Source: Pseudomonas sp. BN411
GTDB taxonomy: Bacteria; Pseudomonadota; Gammaproteobacteria; Pseudomonadales; Pseudomonadaceae
DNA: 64,000 nt
Direction: 5' to 3'
Assembly (NCBI RefSeq): GCF_029871235.1
Contig: NZ_SSOM01000079.1
Span: 1-64,000, forward strand
The notes under the pieces are model-generated. The model saw only the letters and a list, made by a program, of their open reading frames with translations, was not told where the DNA came from and searched no databases. Below are positions 1 through 7,338 of the stretch, piece by piece (the first letter of the stretch is position 1; the number at the start of each line of letters is the position of its first letter). The position numbers and the translations under genes are program-made.

Positions 1-32
1 GTTGGGCTTCGCTGCGCGCTGCGCCAACCTAC
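1..32. repeat. Palindromic repeat, GTTGGGC/CCAACCTAC family
   Basis: The window opens inside a short palindromic element with arms GTTGGGCTTCGC and GCGCCAACCTAC. The same family recurs as an inverted pair at 18848-18937 and singly at 42863-42893. It may extend left of the window. Confidence 0.6.
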
Positions 33-61
33 AGGAGCCCGCTCTGTAGAGCCGGACATCC

Positions 62-103
62 TGTAGGGGCGAATTCATTCGCCAGGCAGGACGCCGTCCT
101 GCC
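62..103. repeat. REP-like element with two hairpins
   Basis: The element holds the palindrome GCGAATTCATTCGC (69-82) followed by the hairpin GGCAGGAC-gcc-GTCCTGCC (85-103). The same two-hairpin composite occurs in the opposite orientation near 23930, 24075, 24325 and in the 31.8-32.5 kb array. It lies just past the stop codon of the minus-strand porin gene, so the second hairpin could also help end that transcript, although no T-tract follows. Confidence 0.7.
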
Positions 104-114
104 GCGGTGAACCC

Positions 115-1377
115 TTACCAGAGCGGCAGGGTGTAGCTGAGGATCAGGCGGTTCTCGTCGAGGTCGTTGCCGAAGTTGGTGGTGCGCACGGTCGCGTTGC
201 GCCATTTGAGGCCGAGGTTCTTCAGGGGGCCGCTCTGCACCACATAGGCGATGTCGGTGTCGCGTTCCCACTCCTTGCCGTCCTCGCGGCCGGCGCCCAG
301 TTCCACGTCGTCGCCGCTGAGGTAGCGGGTCATGAAGGTCAACCCCGGAATCCCCACAGCGGCGAAGTTGTAGTCGTAGCGGGCTTGCCAGGAGCGTTCT
401 TCGCGGTTGGCGAAGTCGCTGATCTGCACGAAGTTCACCAGGTAGGCGTCGCTGCCGTTGACGTAGGCGAAGCCGGTGTCGCCGCTCATGCGCTGGTAGC
501 CCAGGCCGACGGCATGGCCGCCGAAGCCGTAGGTGAACATGGCGCCGAAGGCCTTGTTGTCGACATTGCTGCCGCCCTCGTCGGTGGAGCGGGCGAAGCG
601 CAGGTCGCTCTTCAGGCTCTGGCCGTCGCCGAGCGCCAGCAGGTGGTTCAGGCTCAGGTAGTGCTGGCGGTAGAAGTCGTCCAGGCGGCTGAAGCCATAG
701 CCGGTAGTCAGGGCGTCGTTCCACTTGTAGCTGAGGTTGGCGAAGTCGAAGGCGTCGCTGGTGGTCTGGCGCGCGCGGATGTTCTTCACGCCCACCGTGG
801 TGATGCTCATGTCTTCGTAATCGGAGGAATCGCGCTGGTTCACCTGGGTGAGGCGTCCGGCGTCGACGGTCAGGCCGTCGATCTCCAGCGAGTTGAGCTG
901 GCCGCCTTCGAAGGTCTGCGGCAGCAGGCGCGAGTCGTTGGCCAGCAGCACCGGCAGCTTGGGCATCAGGGTGCCCAGCTTGAGGGTGCTTTTCGAGGCC
1001 CGCAGCTTGGCGGTCAGGCCCAGCTCACCGTACTCGTCCTGGGCGCGTTTGGGCGCTTCGCGATCTCGCTTGAGCAGGCCGGAGCCGGCGCGGTCGGGGC
1101 TGGAGTCCAGCTTCACGCCGAGCAGGCCGATGGCGTCCAGGCCGACGCCGATGCTGCCTTCGGTGAAACCCGACTCGTAGCGCAGGAGGAAGCCTTGCGC
1201 CCATTCCTCGGCCTTGGCCTGCGGGGCGGCGTGCTGGCGGAAGTCGCGGTTGAAGTAGAAGTTGCGCAGCTCCAGGCTGGCTTTCGAATCCTTGATGAAC
1301 TCGGCACTGGCGGGGGACGAGAGGAGCATGGCGCCGCCGCTTAGCAGCAGGCTGGAGGTGAGGATGGAGCGTTGCAT
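115..1377 (-). CDS. OprD-family outer membrane porin
   Basis: A predicted 420-residue outer-membrane beta-barrel of the OprD/Opd substrate-specific porin family, which passes small nutrients across the Pseudomonas outer membrane. The chosen ATG gives a clean signal peptide (MQRSILTSSLLLSGGAMLL, cleavage after ASA) and is preceded by a GAGG ribosome site. A longer upstream frame exists but has no signal peptide at its start. The mature N-terminus has the usual family pattern (FIKDSKASLELRNFYFNRDF), and the protein ends in an aromatic residue (TLPLW), as barrel proteins do. It lies downstream of actP on the same strand but behind a strong terminator, so it is probably its own unit. A role in acetate or other short carboxylate uptake is inferred from position only. 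The exact Opd subtype cannot be assigned by eye. Confidence 0.88.
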   Translation of the reverse strand: MQRSILTSSLLLSGGAMLLSSPASAEFIKDSKASLELRNFYFNRDFRQHAAPQAKAEEWAQGFLLRYESGFTEGSIGVGLDAIGLLGVKLDSSPDRAGSGLLKRDREAPKRAQDEYGELGLTAKLRASKSTLKLGTLMPKLPVLLANDSRLLPQTFEGGQLNSLEIDGLTVDAGRLTQVNQRDSSDYEDMSITTVGVKNIRARQTTSDAFDFANLSYKWNDALTTGYGFSRLDDFYRQHYLSLNHLLALGDGQSLKSDLRFARSTDEGGSNVDNKAFGAMFTYGFGGHAVGLGYQRMSGDTGFAYVNGSDAYLVNFVQISDFANREERSWQARYDYNFAAVGIPGLTFMTRYLSGDDVELGAGREDGKEWERDTDIAYVVQSGPLKNLGLKWRNATVRTTNFGNDLDENRLILSYTLPLW

Positions 1378-1450
1378 GGAGGCCTCTTGTAGTTGTAGTG
1401 GACGAAGGGTGCCGTACCGGCCAGGTGGCCAGTAACGGAATGGCAATGGG

Positions 1451-1487
1451 AAAAAGGGCACGCCGCAAAGGAGCGACCGGCGTGCCC
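1451..1487 (-). terminator. Rho-independent terminator after actP
   Basis: Arms GGGCACGCCG (1456-1465) and CGGCGTGCCC (1478-1487) form a 10-bp stem. Read on the minus strand, the stem is followed by TTTTT (1451-1455). It lies 15 bases beyond the actP stop codon and separates actP from the porin gene. Confidence 0.85.
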
Positions 1488-1501
1488 GGATAACGCGATG
1501 G

Positions 1502-3151
1502 TCAGTGGCTGCTGGCGGCTGCCGCTCCCAGGCCGGTCTGTGCACGCACGAACTGGTCGGAGTAGGCGGCGCGTTCACGGCTGGCGCGGGCGCTGCGGTC
1601 GAGGCTCGACACCAGCACGATCACGACAAAGGCCAGGGGCATGGAGAACAGCGCCGGCTGGTCATAGGGGAAGATCGCCTGGGCGTGGCCGAGTACCCCG
1701 ACCCACACCGCAGGTCCGCAGATCACCAGGGCCAGTGCGCTGACCAGGCCGGTCATCCCGCCCCAGAGCGCGCCACGGGTGGTCAGGCCCTTCCAGTACA
1801 TGGCCATGATCAGCACCGGGAAGTTGGCCGAAGCGGCCACACCGAAGGTCAGGCCCACCAGGAAGGCGATGTTCATCTGCTCGAAGAGAATGCCCAGGCC
1901 GATGGCGATCACACCGATTGCCACGGTGGCGATGCGCGACACACGCATTTCGTCCTTCTCGCTGGCCCCGCCTTTCTTCAGCACGGTGGCGTAGAGGTCG
2001 TGGGAGATGGCCGAGGCACCGGCCAGGGCGAGTCCGGCGACCACCGCGAGGATGGTGGCGAAGGCCACCGCGGAGAGGAAACCGAGGAACAGGTTGCCGC
2101 CAACCGCCTGGGCCAGGTGCATGGCGACCATGTTGCCGCCGCCGATCAGGGCGCCGCCGAGTTTGCCGTCGACGAAGTACTTCGGGTCAGTACCGACGAT
2201 GACGATGGCGGTGTAACCGAGCACGCAGACCACCAGGAAGAAGAAGCCGATGAACAAGGTGGCGAACAGTACCGAGCGACGTGCTTCCTTGGCGTTGGGC
2301 ACGGTGAAGAAACGCATCAGGATGTGCGGCAGGCCGGCGATGCCGAACACCAGGCCAAGCGACAGGGATACCGCACTGATCGGGTCCGCCAGCAGGGTGC
2401 CGGGGCCCATGATCTTGGCGCCGCTGGCGTGTACGGCAACGGCGCGCCCAGCCAGTTCCTCGAAGCTGAAGCCGAATTCGCTCATCGCCATCAGGACCAG
2501 TGCGGTACCGCCGGCGAGCAGCAGCACGGCCTTGGTGATCTGCACCCAGGTGGTGGCGATCATGCCGCCGAAGATCACGTAGATCAGCATCAGCAGGCCT
2601 ACCACCACTACGGCCAGTTGGTAGTCCAGTCCGAACAGCAGTTTGATCAGCTGGCCGGCGCCGACCATCTGCACCACCAGATAGCAGCAGACGACGGTGA
2701 GCGAGCCGAGGGCGGCGAAGCTGCGTACGCGGGTCTGGTCGAGACGATAGGAGACGATGTCGGCAAAGGTGTAGCGCCCCAGGTTGCGCAGGCGCTCGGC
2801 CATCAGGAAGGTCACGATGGGCCAGCCGACGAAGAAGCCGATGATGTAGACGAAGCCGTCATAACCCTTGGCGAATACCAGGCTGGAGAGCCCCAGCAAG
2901 GTCGCCGCCGACATGTAGTCGCCGGCGATGGCCAGGCCGTTCTGGAAGCCCGAAATACCACCGCCTGCGGTGTAGAAGTCAGCGGTGGAACGGGTACGCC
3001 GGGCGGCCCACCAGGTGATGGCCAGGGTGGCCAGGACGAAGACGAAGAACATGCCGATGGCATGGAGATTGAGTGGCTGCTTTTCGGCTGTGATCGGGTC
3101 GGCGAAGCTGGTCAGAGGTGCGAGGGCGAGCAGGGCGATGAGCGCTTTCAT
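1502..3151 (-). CDS. actP: Cation/acetate symporter ActP
   Basis: A sodium:solute symporter (SSS family) that imports acetate and similar short monocarboxylates across the inner membrane. It is 549 residues long, the same as E. coli ActP. The N-terminus looks like a cleavable signal ([19 protein letters not shown]), which is typical of ActP, followed by about 13 hydrophobic segments. The first membrane region carries the SSS signature around [18 protein letters not shown]. The start codon overlaps the end of yjcH by four bases, so the two are translationally coupled. E. coli has an acs-yjcH-actP operon. No acs gene lies in this window, so acetate activation is encoded elsewhere. Confidence 0.93.
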   Translation of the reverse strand: MKALIALLALAPLTSFADPITAEKQPLNLHAIGMFFVFVLATLAITWWAARRTRSTADFYTAGGGISGFQNGLAIAGDYMSAATLLGLSSLVFAKGYDGFVYIIGFFVGWPIVTFLMAERLRNLGRYTFADIVSYRLDQTRVRSFAALGSLTVVCCYLVVQMVGAGQLIKLLFGLDYQLAVVVVGLLMLIYVIFGGMIATTWVQITKAVLLLAGGTALVLMAMSEFGFSFEELAGRAVAVHASGAKIMGPGTLLADPISAVSLSLGLVFGIAGLPHILMRFFTVPNAKEARRSVLFATLFIGFFFLVVCVLGYTAIVIVGTDPKYFVDGKLGGALIGGGNMVAMHLAQAVGGNLFLGFLSAVAFATILAVVAGLALAGASAISHDLYATVLKKGGASEKDEMRVSRIATVAIGVIAIGLGILFEQMNIAFLVGLTFGVAASANFPVLIMAMYWKGLTTRGALWGGMTGLVSALALVICGPAVWVGVLGHAQAIFPYDQPALFSMPLAFVVIVLVSSLDRSARASRERAAYSDQFVRAQTGLGAAAASSH

Positions 3152-3477
3152 GCGAGGTTCTCCTCGAGGATTTCCGCGCTCAGGGCGTCGAAGCGGGTGT
3201 TGGCGTGGCGCACGTACCAGGCGGTCAGCAGCCAGGAAAAGATGATGATGGCGGCGCCCAGTGGAATGCCGCGACTGAGGTGGCTGCCCTCGTACAGTGG
3301 CAGGTGCAGCCAGCCGGGCACGAAGGCCACCAGCATGATGAACAGGTAATAGATCGCCAGCACCAGGGCGCTGAGGGACCAGGCGAGGATCGCCCGCTGG
3401 CGGGCCAGGCGCTGGAACTTGGGGTTGGCCTTGATGCGCTCATAGGCCGGGGAGTGGGTGGTGTGGTGAGGGGTCAT
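3148..3477 (-). CDS. yjcH: DUF485 inner-membrane protein YjcH
   Basis: A small inner-membrane protein of 109 residues with two hydrophobic helices (about residues 30-55 and 70-90) and the DUF485 start [17 protein letters not shown]. It is the standard partner gene of actP, and its role is thought to be accessory to acetate transport. The ATG at 3477 follows a GGAG site and gives the family's usual length. An upstream reading frame exists but lacks homologous character. The leader just upstream of the ribosome site contains AACAACAA, a candidate Hfq/Crc target. Confidence 0.9.
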   Translation of the reverse strand: MTPHHTTHSPAYERIKANPKFQRLARQRAILAWSLSALVLAIYYLFIMLVAFVPGWLHLPLYEGSHLSRGIPLGAAIIIFSWLLTAWYVRHANTRFDALSAEILEENLA

Positions 3478-3919
3478 TTCGGGCTCCGCTTTAGTTGTTG
3501 TTGTCGTGCCTTTGGCTGCCGCCTTTTTCAGGCATGCAGCATTCCCGGCGGCGTCCCGTGGGACGTCGCCAAGTTCGTCGTCGCTGTGCGAGCGGGGAGT
3601 GCTATCAGCGACCGCCGGCCCCTCCAGGGGCCAGCAGGTGATGGGTAGCGCTATGGCGTCTGGCCGCCGGCAGGCGCGGCGGCACAGGGGAAACGGGAGG
3701 GCAGGGCGCGGCAGCGCCGGAACCGGTCGTCCATGATCGGGGCATCGCGCGTCCGGCGATGCTCTGGCAAGGCATGTGCCCGGCACGGAGGCCGGAAATC
3801 AGGCATGCACTCATGCTCGTAGCCCTGTGTTCTTGTTGGCTGAGGGGCTGGCCAGGCCGCGAAAAAATCACTTGGCCGTGGGGCGATGGCTGTGAGTATA
3901 TGTAGGCATCCATCCACCA
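3478..3919. other. Divergent intergenic region between yjcH and a LysR gene
   Basis: This 442-base region separates yjcH (minus) from a LysR gene (plus), so it should carry both promoters. I see the CA motif near yjcH and an A-rich stretch (GAAAAAATCAC) at about 3861-3871 nearer the LysR gene. Reading frames across it have no recognisable protein features. I could not assign a convincing -35/-10 pair. Confidence 0.5.
3495..3502 (-). promoter_or_regulatory. Candidate Crc/Hfq (CA) motif in the yjcH-actP leader
   Basis: On the minus strand the leader reads ACAACAACAACTAAAGCGGAG before the yjcH start. AACAACAA fits the AAnAAnAA motif bound by Hfq/Crc in pseudomonads. It sits 17-25 bases before the start codon, where binding would block ribosomes. 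Function is inferred from motif and position. Confidence 0.5.
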
Positions 3920-4897
3920 ATGAACAGACAAAAAATCCTGATGGACATGCAAAAAAGTGCCAGCCTCGACCAGGTGAAATGGGATGACCTGCGATTCTTC
4001 CTTGAGGTCGCCCGTACACGTACTGCCACCGGGGCCGCGCGGCGCCTGGGCGTCGACTACACCACCGTATCGCGACGCGTGCGCGCCCTGGAGCAGGCAC
4101 TCGGTGCGCTGCTGTTCGAAAAATCGCGCGCGGCCGGCTTCGTCCTGACGGTGGAAGGGCAGCGTTTGCTGGGCCATGCCGAAACCCTGGAAAGCACCTT
4201 GCAGGCGGCTTGCGAGCAGGTGTCGGGTACGCGCCTGGGGCTCTCCGGCCATGTGCGCATCGGCTGTACCGAGGGCTTTGGTTCCTACTTCGTGACGGCA
4301 CAGATGAGCCGCTTCCTCGAACGCTATCCGCACATCTCCGCCGACATCCTGCCGGTGCCGCACTTCGTCAGCCTGTCACGGCGTGAAGCGGATATCGCGA
4401 TCACCCTGGAGCGGCCCGAACGCGGTCCCTACGTCTGTTCGAAACTGGCCGACTATCGCCTTCGCCTCTACGCCACGCCTGAGTACCTGGCCGGGCATGC
4501 ACCGATCGAGACCCGCGAGGATCTGGCGGGCCACCCCTTCATCACCTACGTCGAAGACCTGGCGTTCAGCCCCAAGCTGCTCTATCTGAACGACCTGCTG
4601 CCGGGAGCCATGAGCCAGCTGCGCAGCACCAGTGTCATCGCCCAGTACCAGGCAGCATTGCAGGGCCGGGCGCTGGCCATCCTGCCGTGCTTCCTGGTCG
4701 CCGGTGATCCCCGGTTGCAGGCGGTGCTGCCGGACGAGGTGGAAGTGACCCGGCAATTCTGGATCTACTACAGCGAGGATCTGCGGCGCCTCAAGCGCAT
4801 AACCCTCGTCGCCGAACATCTCCATCGTTGCGCCGACCTCAATCGCGGATGGCTGATGGGGGAAGAACACCGGTTGCAGATTCCAACGCTGGAGTGA
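3920..4897 (+). CDS. LysR-family transcriptional regulator
   Basis: A LysR-type DNA-binding regulator of 325 residues. The winged helix-turn-helix lies near residues 18-75 (DLRFFLEVARTRTATGAARRLGVDYTTVSRRVRALE), and the substrate-binding domain of two alpha/beta lobes starts near residue 105. The first ATG at 3920 gives a slightly long N-terminus. ATGs at 3944 and 3950 are possible and would give about 315 residues, nearer the usual 300. It faces away from yjcH-actP, the classic layout for a regulator of the divergent operon, but acetate control is an inference. The effector cannot be read from the sequence. Confidence 0.85.
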   Translation: MNRQKILMDMQKSASLDQVKWDDLRFFLEVARTRTATGAARRLGVDYTTVSRRVRALEQALGALLFEKSRAAGFVLTVEGQRLLGHAETLESTLQAACEQVSGTRLGLSGHVRIGCTEGFGSYFVTAQMSRFLERYPHISADILPVPHFVSLSRREADIAITLERPERGPYVCSKLADYRLRLYATPEYLAGHAPIETREDLAGHPFITYVEDLAFSPKLLYLNDLLPGAMSQLRSTSVIAQYQAALQGRALAILPCFLVAGDPRLQAVLPDEVEVTRQFWIYYSEDLRRLKRITLVAEHLHRCADLNRGWLMGEEHRLQIPTLE

Positions 4898-5006
4898 TGA
4901 TCGGGTGGGTCCAGGCCCGGGATAAAGAGGTCGGCGTTGTGCCCGGTGGTGGATCCGCCTCCTTCCAGGGAGCTACCGCAAGTCACACGGGAAGAGGAGA
5001 TGCGCT

Positions 5007-5399
5007 ATGGACCGATTCACCGGCGGTTGCCTGTGCGGCAACGTTCGCTTCGTGGCGTCGGGGCGCCCGTACCGGGTCGGCATTTGCCATTGCCTGGACT
5101 GCCGCAAGTTTCATGGGGCGCTGTTTCACGCGTCCGCGGTGTTCCCCCAGGAGGCGGTGACGATAGAGGGCGAAACACGCGACTACGCCGGGCGGTTTTT
5201 CTGTCCCCGCTGCGGCTCGTCCGTCTTCTCGCGCACCGCTGACGAAATCGAAGTGAACCTCGGGTCTCTGGATGCCCCTGACCAGCTGCGGCCAACCTAC
5301 GAGCTCTGGTCCATCCGTCGCGAGTCCTGGTTACCGCCGTTTCCACTCACGCGGCGCTACGAGCGCGATCGCGAAAGCACGGGGCGTACTGAGGAATAA
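5007..5399 (+). CDS. GFA-family (CENP-V/GFA domain) protein
   Basis: A 130-residue protein of the GFA fold, named after glutathione-dependent formaldehyde-activating enzyme. The zinc-binding cysteines are visible: GGCLCGNVRF near residues 6-14, CHCLDCRKFHG near 29-39, and CPRCGSS near 70-76. Most bacterial GFA proteins of this size have no proven substrate, and no formaldehyde-pathway gene is adjacent, so enzymatic function should not be assumed. A GGAG site precedes the ATG. It stands alone between a LysR gene and nfxB and runs convergent to nfxB. Confidence 0.82.
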   Translation: MDRFTGGCLCGNVRFVASGRPYRVGICHCLDCRKFHGALFHASAVFPQEAVTIEGETRDYAGRFFCPRCGSSVFSRTADEIEVNLGSLDAPDQLRPTYELWSIRRESWLPPFPLTRRYERDRESTGRTEE

Positions 5400-5434
5400 G
5401 CAGCGCGCATGGCGCGGGATGAGGTCCAGCGAAC

Positions 5435-5986
5435 TCAGACACCCGCGCCGTGCAGGAACATCTGCTCCAGCACATTGGCTGAACTGGAACTGGCCGCCCG
5501 TCCACGGCGCTCGGCATCGACCATGCCGCAGACCATGGTGGTGAACAGCTCGCTGAAGACCGCCGCGCTGATGTCGATGCGAAACACGCCTTGTTGCTGG
5601 CCGCGCAGGAAGAAGGCGTCCAGGGCGTGGATGTAGGACAGCCAGCGCGCGCCACCTCCCTCTGGAGTGAGGAACTCGGGGCTGTACTGGAACATCAGGA
5701 ACACCAACATCTCGCGGTGGGTCAGGTGCCCATCGATCAGGCAACGCAGTGCCTTCAGCGGTTCGGCACGTTCCAGGTCGGCGGCGACGATGATCTGGTG
5801 GAGCAGCTCCTCGCCGTGACCCTCCAGCATGTCCACGAGGTTGTCGCGCGTGCCGCAGAAGCGGTGCAGCGTCGCCTTGCTCACTCCGGCCGATTCCGCC
5901 AACTCCTTCAACGTTGCACGCGGGCGGTCGACGATGGCCACGGCCAGCGCCTTCAGGAGTCGTTCGTCATGGGCAGTCAGGGACAT
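5435..5986 (-). CDS. nfxB: Transcriptional repressor NfxB
   Basis: Repressor of the mexCD-oprJ multidrug efflux operon, 183 residues. The sequence matches my memory of P. aeruginosa NfxB along its whole length. It begins MSLTAHDERLLKALAVAIVD, has the helix-turn-helix in ATLKELAESAGVSKATLHRF (about residues 24-43), and ends near LEQMFLHGAGV. The ATG at 5986 gives the NfxB start, while a longer frame adds 28 unrelated residues. It is divergent from mexC across a 167-base region with a near-perfect palindrome. In P. aeruginosa, loss of NfxB causes fluoroquinolone-resistant mutants. The reading frame here is intact, so the pump should be repressed in this strain. Confidence 0.93.
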   Translation of the reverse strand: MSLTAHDERLLKALAVAIVDRPRATLKELAESAGVSKATLHRFCGTRDNLVDMLEGHGEELLHQIIVAADLERAEPLKALRCLIDGHLTHREMLVFLMFQYSPEFLTPEGGGARWLSYIHALDAFFLRGQQQGVFRIDISAAVFSELFTTMVCGMVDAERRGRAASSSSANVLEQMFLHGAGV

Positions 5987-6079
5987 CAGCGGGTCTCGGC
6001 TCGGTTTCGGGTTGCGCGCATTGTGCAGAAAAAGTCCAGCGCATCCAAAGGCAATGACACATGCAAACACAAAAGAATC

Positions 6080-6103
6080 AAATGAGACAATATTGACTCA
6101 TTT
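6080..6103. promoter_or_regulatory. Near-perfect palindrome, candidate NfxB operator
   Basis: Arms AAATGAG (6080-6086) and CTCATTT (6097-6103) enclose a second perfect palindrome CAATATTG (6088-6095). Only one symmetric pair of the 24 bases fails to match. It lies midway between nfxB and mexC and overlaps a candidate mexC -35 box, a good position for a repressor that controls both genes. Confidence 0.6.
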
Positions 6104-6121
6104 AAATCTTGAGGCGATCAT
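6093..6121 (+). promoter_or_regulatory. Candidate mexC promoter
   Basis: A TTGACT -35 box at 6093-6098 and a GATCAT -10 box at 6116-6121 (4 of 6 matches) are 17 bases apart. The start would fall about 25 bases upstream of mexC. The -35 box lies inside the palindrome, consistent with repression by steric block. Confidence 0.4.
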
Positions 6122-6153
6122 CTGCGCCGTTTTCAATCTGCCGTGGGTGAATC

Positions 6154-7311
6154 ATGGGTGGTGTACGTGTAGTAGGGATGGTCTGCGCCCTGGTGGCGCT
6201 GATGACATTGATCACGCTGGTGGGGTGCGGCCCTGCGCAGGAGCAGGAGGCGCAAGCCGAGGTAGCACGGCCGGTTGCCGTGTTGACCGTGGTCACCGAG
6301 CCGCTGGTGCTGACCTCGGAGCTGCCGGGCAGGATCGAGCCCGTGCGAGTCGCCGAGGTGCGGGCGCGGGTGGCTGGCATCGTCCTGGAAAAGCGTTTCG
6401 AAGAAGGCGCGGACGTCAAGGCCGGCGACCTGCTGTTCCAGATCGACCCGGCCCCGCTCAAGGCGGCGGTTTCCCGTGCTGATGGTGAACTGGCCCGCGC
6501 CAAGGCCGCGCTGTACGAGGCTCAAGCGCGCGTGAAGCGATACGCGCCGCTGGTGGAGATCGAGGCAGTGAGTCGCCAGGATTTCGACAGCGCCATGGCT
6601 GACCTCAGCGCCGCGCAGGCGACGACCCGCACGGCCCAGGCCGACCTGGAAACCGCGCGCCTGAACCTGGGCTATGCCTCGGTCAAGGCGCCGATTTCCG
6701 GGCGCATCGGGCGCGCGCTGGTGACCGAGGGCGCACTGGTGGGGCAGGGCGACGCCACTTTGATGGCGCGCATCCAGCAGCTGGACCCCGTCTATGTCGA
6801 TTTCACGCAATCGGCGACAGACGCCTTGCGCCTGCGCGAAGCGCTGAAAGCCGGAAATCTCTCCGCTGGCGACAGTGGCGCGCTTTCCATCCGCGTCGAG
6901 GGCACCGAATACGAGAGCAAGGGTTCGCTGATGTTCACCGACGTGGCGGTGGACCCGAGCACGGGCCAGGTTTCCCTGCGCGGCAAGTTCGCGAATCCGG
7001 ACGGCGTCCTGCTCCCGGGCATGTATGTGCGCGTGCAGGCCCCCCAGGGCATGGACGACCAGGCCACCCTGGTACCGCAGCGCGCTGTGCAGCGTACCGC
7101 CGACGGCGGTGCCCTGGTGCTGGTGGTAGGCGAGGACAGCCGTGCCGAAGTGCGCACCGTGAAAACCGGTGTCATGCAGGGCGCGCGCTGGCAGATCAGT
7201 GAAGGGCTGAAGGGCGGCGACCAGGTCATAGTCGGTGGCCTCGCCGGACTGCAGCCCGGTGCCAAGGTCGCGCCGCAGCAGGCGCAGGACCAGCAGGCGT
7301 CGCGCCAATAA
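6154..7311 (+). CDS. mexC: Membrane fusion protein MexC of the MexCD-OprJ efflux pump
   Basis: Periplasmic adaptor of a tripartite RND drug pump, 385 residues. It has a lipoprotein signal with lipobox LVGC (Cys25), then the lipoyl/barrel-sandwich halves (ELPGRIEPVRVAEVRARVAG near residue 50 and LGYASVKAPISGRIGRALV near 170) around a coiled-coil hairpin. The beta-barrel and membrane-proximal domains follow. It resembles P. aeruginosa MexC closely through the whole length. It is the first gene of a three-gene operon, 27 bases upstream of mexD, and is divergent from nfxB. The pump family exports fluoroquinolones, some beta-lactams, macrolides and biocides. Confidence 0.93.
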   Translation: MGGVRVVGMVCALVALMTLITLVGCGPAQEQEAQAEVARPVAVLTVVTEPLVLTSELPGRIEPVRVAEVRARVAGIVLEKRFEEGADVKAGDLLFQIDPAPLKAAVSRADGELARAKAALYEAQARVKRYAPLVEIEAVSRQDFDSAMADLSAAQATTRTAQADLETARLNLGYASVKAPISGRIGRALVTEGALVGQGDATLMARIQQLDPVYVDFTQSATDALRLREALKAGNLSAGDSGALSIRVEGTEYESKGSLMFTDVAVDPSTGQVSLRGKFANPDGVLLPGMYVRVQAPQGMDDQATLVPQRAVQRTADGGALVLVVGEDSRAEVRTVKTGVMQGARWQISEGLKGGDQVIVGGLAGLQPGAKVAPQQAQDQQASRQ

Positions 7312-7338
7312 GGTCGGCTTCGCCGCGAGGAATTCCCA

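Noticed and set aside
1505..3349. 614-codon plus-strand frame opposite actP and yjcH
   Set aside because: Antisense to two recognised genes; Gly/His/Gln-rich without domains.
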